NCBI RefSeq assembly: GCF_023898315.1
Contig: NC_064615.1
Span: 736,791,450-736,855,449, forward strand
Length of the DNA stretch: 64,000 nucleotides
Reading direction: 5' to 3'
From: Schistocerca nitens
Lineage: Eukaryota > Arthropoda > Insecta > Orthoptera > Acrididae
Below are positions 33,932 through 64,000 of this stretch, one piece after another. A program made the translations under genes and the position numbers. A model generated the notes under the pieces. The model ran no database searches. It saw nothing but the letters and a program-made list of their open reading frames with translations, and was not told where the DNA came from. Within the stretch, counting starts at the first letter, position 1, and each line of letters starts with the position of its first letter.

Positions 33932-36158
33932 TCAGATTAAATTCTGGTCTGTTGTTACGATTATATCGTCTGTCGTCATGTCGGTAGATTCCATAATTTC
34001 TTTCTTGTTGGTCACATGGTGGAAAATGTCTCCCTGAATCGTAACTGCACTCTGAACTGTTGCGTCTGAAGTTATTCTGTCTCCCATGATAATAATTGTT
34101 TTGGTTCCCATATTGTCTGTTTCTGTGGTTATCTCTGTCATATTCATTACAACAGAAATGCGATCTTTCTCTGTAACTATTATTGTACCAACGGTTGTCA
34201 TACGGGCGGTGTCTGTTTTGGTCACGATTTGCGTGTAAGAATAGCCTTGTCGTATCCAGTTATTATTTCTTTCATCGCGGAATTGTGACGGATGTGACCT
34301 GTAATTGTTGTGTTCCTGTTTTCTCGTCCCGCGATTGTCAGTACCGATTTCCAATTCTTGTAAGAGTCCCTGGAAAGCTTCAATGTCGTCTTTGCAACGT
34401 CTTGCCAAAATAATATGTCGTAAATGTTCAGGCAATTTCATTAAGCAAATGCGGATGAGTTCTGAGGGGCTGTACGGGTTTGACAGGAACTGATTCTTAT
34501 GCAACATGTCTTCAAAATATTTCACAAGACTGGAAAATTCAGATTGTTCGAAATGTTTCATCATTATGATGCTATGTTTTACTCGGTCTTGTGTAGCTTG
34601 AGACCAATATGCTGAGAGGAAGGCATGATAAAATTCTCCTTCACTGTGACAATCGTGAATGATCGGTCGCATTCTTACAGCTGGTTCATTTTCTAAGTAG
34701 CCACACATAAATTCTAACCTGTGCTCCAATGACCAGTTGGGAGGAAAACAAAGAATTGATGAAGCCATGCTTGTGGATGAATGTCGTTGTCAGAATTCAT
34801 AAATGTTTTGAGTATACGTGTAGTAATAAACAGCTTATAGTCAAAATCATCATGTTGGCGAGTCGCATATCGGTCATTGTTACTTCTTTTCGGCGGTTCC
34901 ATCTCAAAATTCGGTGCACCTTGCTAATTTCTTTCATAATATCCGAAATGCCCTGTGTTATTATTTTGTGGCTTTTCCGTATATCCAAGTCCCTCTTCCC
35001 GTATTGCAGCGCGAGTCTCCGCTGAAATATGTAATTCTTGTATTACTTCTGCCAACTGATCTTGTACTTCCCGGATTTCTCTTTTGTACTGTGTATTTTT
35101 GATTTTGTTTGAATTTTCTAATTTGTTCATACTCTTCTACGTCAGTGAAGGCTACGGGTCTTGTGTCATTCAGATCATCATCTACCTTTGTAGATAAGTT
35201 GATCTGTAAGTTCGGCTACTTTCTCCGTTAGTGAACTTATTTCGTCAGTGTTTTTCTGAACCAAGTTTCAGTGTGTCAATTTGTGTTGAAATCGCATCTA
35301 CTGTGTCCTTTAAGTTTTCCTGAGTTTTTGAAAGTTGCGTAACCGAATCGGTAGATGCAACTGAGTCAGTTTTAGCTTGCAAGGTGTCGTGATTTTCATG
35401 AACAATAGTTTGTAGTTATTTTATGGCTGCTTCCTGATTATGAAATGCATTTTCGTGACGCAAAAGAAATAGGTTGAAAATGCCACACATTTTTGTTTTT
35501 ACGTCATTAGAGACTTTTTGACATTTCGATTCGATTTTAAGTAACTCAGCAGTTAAACCTTCACGTGTTTGTTCAAGCGTTTGTTCAATTGAGTCTAACT
35601 TTTGAAGCTGTTGCTGTGTTTGCCTTTGATTTTGTTCATTGTTGTGTCTAACTGTCGAAGATTTTGTTCCATTGTGTCTAACTTTTGAAGATTTTGTTCC
35701 GTTGTGTCTAACTTTTGAAGCTTTTGTCCCATTTGCTGCATTAATTGTAATAACAATGCACTGGTGTCTGAAACATGTTCCGCAGTGCTAGTCGGCAGTG
35801 CATTTGAACCGGCAATATTCGCATTTCGAAAAGCAGAAAATGTGTCTTGACTTATTTGAGAAAACGGTGCGGACGCAAAATCTGAATCTACAATATTTGC
35901 AAGATTGTGTCCTGTCATTCCGGAATCCTGAGACGAGTTGTTGCCGGCCGATCGATCGATAATGCTTCCCTGTTCACTAATTGTTTCACTGTCTGCGCCA
36001 TTATTTGCCGCCTGCACCATTTCCCTATGCACAATTACCAAATTACAATGTTGAACATTAGTTAATTCATTACACGGTGGCGCTTTTACGCTACTCTCGT
36101 CTTCACTGTCGTTTCTCAGTTTACTTTGGAGCCTAGTATTACGTTTTTCTCTCGCCAT
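33932..36158 (-). pseudogene. gag-like protein of the LTR element, frameshifted
   Basis: I take the start at the ATG at 36158 (MAREKRNTRLQSKLRNDSED), because upstream residues look like LTR leader. The first frame runs to 35595 and has a coiled-coil-like heptad repeat (QKLDTTEQNLQKLDTMEQNL). It continues in other frames through 34714-35130 (REVQDQLAEVIQELHISAET) to a capsid-like part at 33932-34768. That part includes EFYHAFLSAYWSQATQDRVK and PSELIRICLMKLPEHLRHII. No CCHC zinc knuckle was seen. At least two frameshifts and several stops are present. It would have formed the particle shell. Confidence 0.7.
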
Positions 36159-36861
36159 TATTGTCACAATATTTCGCACGATCACACTGAAAAGCACAAT
36201 TTGAAGAGCAAAATAATAAAACACATTAACATAGCACTGAAAATAATATCTAATTAATTGCAAACACAGCTGCGAAATACTTGGTGCAAATCTATGTGAA
36301 TGCCACATCTGTTCTACTGTACAACAATGAAAAACTACTGCTACAAATAAGATTCTCTCTACAATTACGCGCTAGCAATAAACAATAGCTACACTAATTA
36401 CACAAACTACAAGAAAAAATAACGAGATTCCGGTGAGGTATCCTCGGCTAAGGGTTGACATATGAAACGTCCCCTTACAAAAATTAGTGAATTACTGTGC
36501 TGGTAAACCCTTTACTTTATTTGATTTTCAAACAGCTCAGCAAAACTGAACGTACTCAGACATTTCTCTCTTTACTTATTCTGATCAATTTTTGCGCAAT
36601 GCAATCTGACTTTCAAAGATTTCTACAAAAGAATGGCCGTGACTAAGAATTACCTGTACCTCTCATGAATCACTTACCTCACAAAAATATTCGTTACTCG
36701 AACTACTTCAATACAGCGAGCGCCAATACTGCCAGCTAAATAAAGGATTCTAGCTACTGAAGGCAGTAACTCCTGATAGGCATAGTTAGCAAATGAAAGA
36801 GTTCGATAGAGAACAAACAATGTATTTACCTTAATAGTGTTCAAAAGTCATAATATATATA

Positions 36862-38283
36862 CACTCCTGGAAATGGAAAACAGAACACATTGACACCGGT
36901 GTGTCAGACCCACCATACTTGCTCCGGACACTGCGAGAGGGCTGTACAAGCAATGATCACACGCACGGCACAGCGGACACACCAGGAACCGCGGTGTTGG
37001 CCGTCGAATGGCGCTAGCTGCGCAGCATTTGTGCACCGCCGCCGTCAGTGTCAGCCAGTTTGCCGTGGCATACGGAGCTCCATCGCAGTCTTTAACACTG
37101 GTAGCATGCCGCGACAGCGTGGACGTGAACCGTATGTGCAGTTGACGGACTTTGAGCGAGGGCGTATAGTGGGCATGCGGGAGGCCGGGTGGACGTACCG
37201 CCGAATAGCTCAACACGTGGGGCGTGAGGTCTCCACAGTACATCGATGTTGTCGCCAGTGGTCGGCGGAAGGTGCACGTGCCCGTCGACCTGGGACTGGA
37301 CCGCAGCGACGCACGGATGAACGCCAAGACCGTAGGATCCTACGCAGTGCCGTAGGGGACCGCACCGCCACTTCCCAGCAAATTAGGCACACTGCTGCTC
37401 CTGGGGTATCGGCGAGGACCATTCGCAACCGTCTCCATGAAGCTGGGCTACGGTCCCGCACACCGTTAGGCCGTCTTCCGCTCACGCCCCAACATCGTGC
37501 AGCCCGCCTCCAGTGGTGTCGCGACAGGCGTGAATGGAGGGACGAATGGAGACGTGTCGTCTTCAGCGATGAGAGTCGCTTCTGCCTTGGTGCCAATGAT
37601 GGTCGTATGCGTGTTTGGCGCCGTGCAGGTGAGCGCCACAATCAGGACTGCATACGACCGAGGCACACAGGGCCAACACCCGGCATCATGGTGTGGGGAG
37701 CGATCTCCTACACTGGCCGTACACCACTGGTGATCGTCGAGGGGACACTGAATAGTGCACGGTACATCCAAACCGTCATCGAACCCATCGTTCTACCATT
37801 CCTAGACCGGCAAGGGAACTTGCTGTTCCAACAGGACAATGCACGTCCGCATGTATCCCGTGCCACCCAACGTGCTCTAGAAGGTGTAAGTCAACTACCC
37901 TGGCCAGCAAGATTTCCGGATCTGTCCCCCATTGAGCATGTTTGGGACTGGATGAAGCGTCGTCTCACGCGGTCTGCACGTCCAGCACGAACGCTGGTCC
38001 AACTGAGGCGCCAGGTGGAAATGGCATGGCAAGCCGTTCCACAGGACTACATCCAGCATCTCTACGATCGTCTCCATGGGAGAATAGCAGCCTGCATTGC
38101 TGCGAAAGGTGGATATACACTGTACTAGTGCCGACATTGTGCATGCTCTGTTGCCTGTGTCTATGTGCCTGTGGTTCTGTCAGTGTGATCATGTGATGTA
38201 TCTGACCCCAGGAATGTGTCAATAAAGTCTCCCCTTCCTGGGACAATGAATTCACGGTGTTCTTATTTCAATTTCCAGGAGTG
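36862..38283 (+). mobile_element. Tc1-like transposon, 1422 bp, copy 1
   Basis: Inverted ends cactcctggaaatggaaa... and ...tttccaggagtg, flanked by TA (36860-36861 and 38284-38285), as Tc1/mariner elements require. The single transposase ORF is intact, and a polyadenylation signal (aataaa, about 38220) follows. It is inserted in the LTR. Its length equals that of copy 2 at 50670-52091. Confidence 0.95.
37106..38128 (+). CDS. Tc1-like transposase, intact, DD32E spacing
   Basis: 340 residues, the usual Tc1 length, from the start MPRQRGREPY. The frame is open farther upstream to 36890, but that would lie in the terminal repeat. Residues 11-50 form the first HTH (TYRRIAQHVGREVSTVHRCC). A second HTH lies near 102-112 (SARTIRNRLHE). 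Catalytic residues are Asp155 (FSDESRF), Asp244 (FQQDNARPH) and Glu277 (LSPIEHVW). Glu is 33 residues after Asp, leaving 32 between, not 34. No stop or frameshift is present, so the protein could be functional. It would cut and paste the element using its own terminal repeats. Confidence 0.93.
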   Translation: MPRQRGREPYVQLTDFERGRIVGMREAGWTYRRIAQHVGREVSTVHRCCRQWSAEGARARRPGTGPQRRTDERQDRRILRSAVGDRTATSQQIRHTAAPGVSARTIRNRLHEAGLRSRTPLGRLPLTPQHRAARLQWCRDRREWRDEWRRVVFSDESRFCLGANDGRMRVWRRAGERHNQDCIRPRHTGPTPGIMVWGAISYTGRTPLVIVEGTLNSARYIQTVIEPIVLPFLDRQGNLLFQQDNARPHVSRATQRALEGVSQLPWPARFPDLSPIEHVWDWMKRRLTRSARPARTLVQLRRQVEMAWQAVPQDYIQHLYDRLHGRIAACIAAKGGYTLY

Positions 38284-38576
38284 TATACATATTAGTCCAT
38301 GACATCCAGTCTTACAGATTTACTCTCTCTGATGGACACACGTCCAGATCATCCGCTCTCAAAACTCCGCCATCTCACTCCCCACATCCACCACTGCTGG
38401 CGGCTCACTTCCAACTGCGCAACGCTACGCGCTGTTAACAGTCAACTGCCAACACAACAATAGCAAATATTTCAACAATGCCAACCAGCCACAGACTGCA
38501 CACAGCACACCCAGTGATTTTCATACGGAGCGCTAGGTGACGTTACCGACATAAAAACCTAAACAGCCTACTTACA

Positions 38577-39069
38577 ACAGAACCTGGATTCATCCGAAAA
38601 AATGACGTTTAGCCATTCGTGCACCCAGGTTCGTCGTTGAGTACACCATCGCAGGCGCTCCTGTCTGTGATGCAGATTAAGGGTAACCGCGGCTATGGTC
38701 TCCGAGCTGATAGTCCATGCTGCTGCAAACGTCGTCGAACTGTTCAGTGCAGATGGTTGTTGTCTTGCAAACGTCCCCATCTGTTGATTCAGGGATCGAG
38801 ATGTGGCTGCACGATCCGTACAGCCATGCAGATAAGATGCCTGTCATCTCGACTGCTACTGATACGAGGCTGTTGGGATCCAGCACGCGTTCCGTATTAC
38901 CCTCCTGAATCCACCGATTCCATATTCTGCTGACAGTCAATGGATCTCGACCAACGCGAGCATCAATGACGTGATACGATAAACTGCAATCGCGATAGGC
39001 TACAATCCGACCTTTATCAAAGTCGGAATCGTGATGGTACGCATTTCTCCTCCTTACACGAGGCATCAC
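38577..39069 (-). pseudogene. Tc1-like transposase, N-terminal half
   Basis: The minus-strand frame from MMPRVRRRNAYHH gives the HTH region (YHVIDARVGRDPLTVSRIWN) to about 38800. It then shifts frame, and the following part (HHRQERLRWCTQRRTWVHEW, 38568-38780) runs to the LTR border. Compared with the copy at 10769, it has at least one frameshift near the Arg-rich linker. Confidence 0.8.
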
Positions 39070-39302
39070 AACAACGTTTCACCAGCCAACGCCGGTCAAC
39101 TGCTGTTTGTGTATGAGAAACCTGTTGGAAACTTTCCTCATGTCTGCACGTTGTAGGTGTCGCCACCGGCGCCAACCTTGTGTGAATGCTCTGAAAAGCT
39201 AATCATTTGCATATCACAGCATCGTCTTCCTGTCGGTTAAATTTCGCTTCTGTAGAACGTCATCTTCGTGGTGTAGCAATTTTAATGGCCAGTAGTGTAT
39301 AT

Positions 39303-39765
39303 CCAAGTTCACAAGCCAAGAGTAAACTATGAGGTGAGGTCGGTGATTATTTTCGCAGCCACTTCATGGTATTCCGTAGGCCCCATGGGTGTTCTGAAAG
39401 GTCGCAACTACTGCCAAGGATTATGTTGACTATTTGGGGTGCTCAGGTATAACGTATGATACAACTTTTGTTTCTCCATGGAGATGTTGTCTCCCAAGAC
39501 GTGTCGCCCCATGGTCACACAGCTCGCATTGTCCATGGCTGTTTTTTTGAGAATGAGGATGAACTGTCGTATCTATTCTGGTCACCATACTTAAGATATC
39601 TCACTATTATTGGGCCTTTGTGGTCCTGTTTGGAGAGAAGGGTGCATGAGAGTTTCCACTCCATAATCGTAACCTGAACTTGTCACTATTTTGCAGGAAG
39701 TATTGTATGAGATAACCTTGAGGACCATACAGTACCTGTAGTTATCCATTCTGCGACGACATGAA
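39303..39765 (+). mobile_element. Tc1-like transposase fragment (3' part), decayed
   Basis: The order resembles the fragment at 62886-63470: ttcgcagccacttcatggta, a vHGCFFENEDEL-like segment and LIGPLWSCLERRVHESFHSI, with frame breaks. Only the catalytic part of a Tc1-like transposase is present, and no terminal repeats were found. Confidence 0.5.
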
Positions 39766-40055
39766 GCGGTTTTTAATGACAACGGTTTTCCTGAACCGTG
39801 TTAAACATGGTAATGCGTTGTCTTTCTAGTGTTTTGTGTTTCCACCCCATGCATGTTTCCATGATCCTCAAAAGTTGAAACTGTTGAGCAAACGAAGTTA
39901 AACTATCTGTGATAAATCGGTTGCGATACATATGTCATTCTTTCAAGTTTACTATTTTTCCTAATGTTTCTGCACCTGCGAAGTCCTTCCATAACTCTTT
40001 TACAAAATTTTGGTAGTATTAATAAATTCTTTTCTTCGTGAACACGGACGCTTTG

Positions 40056-40258
40056 CCGGCCGGTGTGGCCGTGCGGTTCTAAGCGCTTCCGTTTGGAACC
40101 GCGTGACCGCTACGGGCGCAGGTTCGAATCCTGCCTCGGGTATGTATGTGTGTGATGTCCTTAGGTTAGATAGGTTTAAGTAGTTCTAAGTTCTAGGGGA
40201 CTGATGACCTCAGAAGTTAAGTCCCATAGTGCTCAGAGCCATTTGAACCATTTTTTGA
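40056..40258 (+). mobile_element. tRNA-headed SINE upstream of the esterase promoter
   Basis: Full-length copy of the Leu-headed family (ccggccggtgtggccgtgcgg, box B ggttcgaatcc, common tail). The 12-bp target duplication acggacgctttg lies at 40044-40055 and 40259-40270. It ends about 250 bases before the TATA box of the esterase gene. Confidence 0.93.
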
Positions 40259-40517
40259 ACGGACGCTTTGATAAGTTATAAGCACTGTGCTTCGTTTAAA
40301 TTATAATGGCAGCTAATCTCTTTCCCTGATAATCATTCAATATCAGACTTCGGTGAACTTCAACTGCAACGCAATACGTCCTTCGCAGTAAGATCTGAAA
40401 GACTGTATAGAAGTAGCAGTTTCCGTGACGCACACCATCCACTCTATGCACCGATATACATCGTAATCAAGTATTTCTTTAAAAGGTTAAGTACTCTGCG
40501 GCGATAAGCACGACTGC

Positions 40518-40525
40518 TATATAAA
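40518..40525 (+). promoter_or_regulatory. TATA box of the esterase gene
   Basis: TATATAAA lies 55 bases upstream of the signal-peptide ATG. Transcription would start near 40548 by normal spacing, leaving a leader of about 25 bases. No clear arthropod initiator was seen, so the exact start is uncertain. Confidence 0.6.
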
Positions 40526-40572
40526 GACAGACACACATAATTACTTTGCAGCGCCAGCATTTCAGAAGCAAC

Positions 40573-62634
<22,062 letters not shown>

Positions 62635-62762
62635 GTATGCACTTGCTCGAAGTTACTTACATGTGCTTACGTCAAAAATGTTCATTTCTACTGTATTTCG
62701 TATCTACAAGGACGTGCTGAAAAGTAATGCCTTCGAATTTTTTGTGGAAGCTCTTAAAGATG

Positions 62763-62885
62763 GCCGGCTGGAGTGGTCGAGCAGTTCTAGGCGCTACAGT
62801 CTGGAACCGCGTGACCGCTACGGTCGCAGGTTCGAATCCTGCCTCGGGCATGGATGTGTATGCTGCCCTTAGATTAGTTAGGGCC
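62763..62885 (+). mobile_element. 5' part of a tRNA-headed SINE (intron 6)
   Basis: Head ggccggctggagtggtcgag and box B ggttcgaatcc. It stops in the body at about ttagattagttagg. The 3' tail is not attached. Confidence 0.85.
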
Positions 62886-63470
62886 ATTTTTGAACCAAAC
62901 CATGAAAAGTGGACTACGAAAAAATGGAAGGAAATCATTTGGTCAGATGAGTCTTGTTTCACATTGTGACCTACTACTGGCAGAATTTACATTCCAAAAA
63001 TGAAACATGGAGGGGTTCGGTGATGATTTGAGCAGCCACGTCGTGGTATCCTATGGCCCCCATGTTTACTCTGCAAGGTCGAAGTACAGCCAAGGATAAT
63101 ATGACCATTTTGATGATGTTGTACAGGTGTTGTTCTACCAAGAAACGACGGGAGAATCAGTTAACTTTATCATTTTGGCTGCAGGTCCGTTCCGTGGTAC
63201 GCTGTTTGTTCTCAAATAGCGATGCTGTTACCCAAGACGAGAGGGCCTCTGTACATAAAGGTCACATCTTCCAGAACTGTTTTTCTGAGCACGAGGAAAA
63301 ATTGTCACGTCTCCCCTGGCCACCCCAGTCACCAGATCTCCTTGTTATTGAGCCTTTGTGATCCACTTTGCTGAGAAAGGAGAATAATCGCTATCCTCCT
63401 CCACCATTGTTACCCGAACTTGCCACTATTTTGTGGGAAGAATGGTACAAGATTACCTTGAAAACCTTAC
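62886..63470 (+). mobile_element. Tc1-like transposase fragment between two SINE pieces
   Basis: The + strand frame starts AIFEPNHEKWTTKKWKEIIW and SDESCFTL (first Asp). After breaks it continues to HIFQNCFSEHEEKLSRLPWP and SPDLLVIEPL (Glu). There are no terminal repeats and no N-terminal part. The same family was seen at 39303-39765. Confidence 0.7.
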
Positions 63471-63595
63471 TGCCTCGGGAATGGATGTGTGTGATGTCCT
63501 TAGGTTAGTTAGGTTTAAGTAGTTCTAAGTTCTAGGGGACTGATGACCACAAATGTTAAGTCCCATAGTGCTCAGAGCCATTTGAACCATTTTTT
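63471..63595 (+). mobile_element. 3' part of a tRNA-headed SINE (intron 6)
   Basis: Begins tgcctcgggaatggatgtgt (end of the tRNA-like head) and contains the full common tail to a T-run. It overlaps the 5' fragment at 62763 by about 50 bases of family sequence, so the two are separate insertions or a duplication. Confidence 0.85.
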
Positions 63596-64000
63596 TTGTC
63601 TTCTTGTCCTCCTCTTATTTTTCGTCACAGTCCGCTTCCAGGATCGTCTGTTACGATCATTTAACTTACACTATCGTCCGCGATGTTACTTCGGGAGCAA
63701 CGTTTCTTCGCTTTCCCCGTATGCGGTATAAATCTTAGATTCGGTGCCTTTTGAAACAATAAAACTGCGGCTACCCTGGTTACGGAAGTGCCCATCATAC
63801 GAGCACCAACAATTAGCCCAAGTTCGAAGTACTTTGCTCAGACATAATGCACTCAAAACTGCGCAAAATACTGTTCCGACCACGACCTGCACTTGTAACA
63901 TTATGAGGACATTGTACAGGCATGGCTAGCATTTGCATTTATGTTCAAGCAAGCATTTCTCGTGGCGTTTCAGTATTTTTGTCCAACCACTGTAGATGTC
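63596..64000. other. No gene recognised at right edge
   Basis: Short ORFs only. The next esterase exon is expected to the right of this window. Confidence 0.4.

Larger units (their letters stand above)
20787..38576 (-). mobile_element. LTR retrotransposon with gag but no recognisable pol
   Basis: Two related LTRs (20787-21490, 704 bp; 36463-38576, about 690 bp after removing a nested Tc1-like element) start TG and end CA. The probable target duplication is acac/acag (4 bp, one mismatch). The gag-like coding sequence next to the right-hand LTR is on the minus strand, so that LTR is the 5' one. No protease, RT, RNase H or integrase motif was found on the minus strand between gag and the 3' LTR. 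The only RT reading frames inside belong to nested LINEs on the + strand. A purine-rich agcatgggggcta precedes the 3' LTR on the minus strand. No convincing primer-binding site was seen. Confidence 0.85.
36463..38576 (-). repeat. 5' LTR containing an intact Tc1-like element
   Basis: Same sequence as the LTR at 20787-21490, interrupted at an atatata site by the element at 36862-38283 (TA duplicated). A stretch of about 24 bases present in the other LTR is deleted near 36586. It ends cagcctacttaca at 38576. Confidence 0.92.
20099..39297 (-). mobile_element. Tc1-like transposon split by a 17.8-kb LTR retrotransposon
   Basis: The inverted ends match those of the element at 10560-12157: cactactggccattaaaatt at 20099, its complement ending at 39297. 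Only 20099-20786 and 38577-39297 belong to this element. The 5' half of the transposase is at about 38577-39069 (minus; NAYHHDSDFDKGRIVAYRDC) and the 3' half at 20234-20728 (minus; ends ITARGGCSGY). The coding sequence has frameshifts, and the LTR element sits in the region before the first catalytic Asp. Confidence 0.9.

Noticed and set aside
33594-34037. Plus-strand ORF of 147 codons as a gene
   Set aside because: It lies antisense to the gag region and leader of the LTR element and has no recognisable motif.
36890-37105. N-terminal extension of the Tc1-like transposase
   Set aside because: It would translate the terminal-repeat side of the element. From the ATG at 37106 the protein has the normal 340-residue length.
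37092-37771. Minus-strand ORFs within the Tc1-like transposase
   Set aside because: They are Arg/Pro-rich shadows of the real coding strand and recur identically in the second copy.

Overview
This window looks like nuclear DNA from a large, repeat-rich insect genome. The best match is an orthopteran (grasshopper or locust), probably close to Schistocerca. That rests on the many tRNA-headed SINEs that share one conserved tail (the 'cagagccatttgaacc' end), the several Tc1/mariner lineages, the RTE and Jockey-like LINEs, a Penelope-like fragment, and a gene with short exons and kilobase introns. There is no sign of bacterial organisation.

One host gene can be read with confidence. It is the first six exons of a secreted carboxylesterase (alpha/beta hydrolase, COesterase family, FE4/alpha-esterase-like) on the + strand from 40573 to 62634, continuing past the right edge. 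A TATA box at 40518 lies 55 bases before the ATG. Exon 1 is a 23-residue signal peptide. Exons 2-6 carry the N-terminal strands, the first disulfide loop, the oxyanion HGG motif and the nucleophilic elbow GQSAGG. All intron phases agree, and the joined exons give exactly 288 codons (864 nt). The second intron has a GC rather than GT donor. The Glu and His of the catalytic triad must lie in exons beyond the window. A second, weaker host candidate is an isolated exon-like ORF on the minus strand at 793-1038, with good splice sites on both sides.

Nearly everything else is transposable elements. 1-10.5 kb: SINEs, a 103-bp-arm palindrome and two decayed Tc1-like elements, one holding a tRNA-bearing MITE and a LINE tail. 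10.5-12.2 kb: a Tc1-like element whose otherwise open transposase is split by a SINE with an 11-bp target duplication. 13-20 kb: C-rich LINE remnants, a Penelope-like element and a TIR element carrying a tRNA-Thr-like module that is itself interrupted by a SINE. 20.1-39.3 kb: a Russian-doll nest. A Tc1-like element is split by a 17.8-kb LTR retrotransposon on the minus strand with gag but no recognisable pol. The LTR element was invaded by a SINE, by an RTE LINE and, in its 5' LTR, by an intact Tc1-like element. The RTE was split by a Jockey-like LINE, which is itself split by a probable 1.75-kb solo LTR. 40.5-64 kb: the esterase gene, whose introns hold SINEs of at least three kinds, a 5S-rRNA-derived SINE fragment, LINE remnants, a mariner remnant, several Tc1-like elements and a second intact copy of the 1422-bp Tc1-like element.

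The two 1422-bp elements (36862-38283 and 50670-52091) have an uninterrupted 340-residue transposase. The spacing between its second and third catalytic residues is 32, not the usual Tc1 value of 34. They differ at only eight of 412 predicted ORF positions, so they appear to have moved recently.
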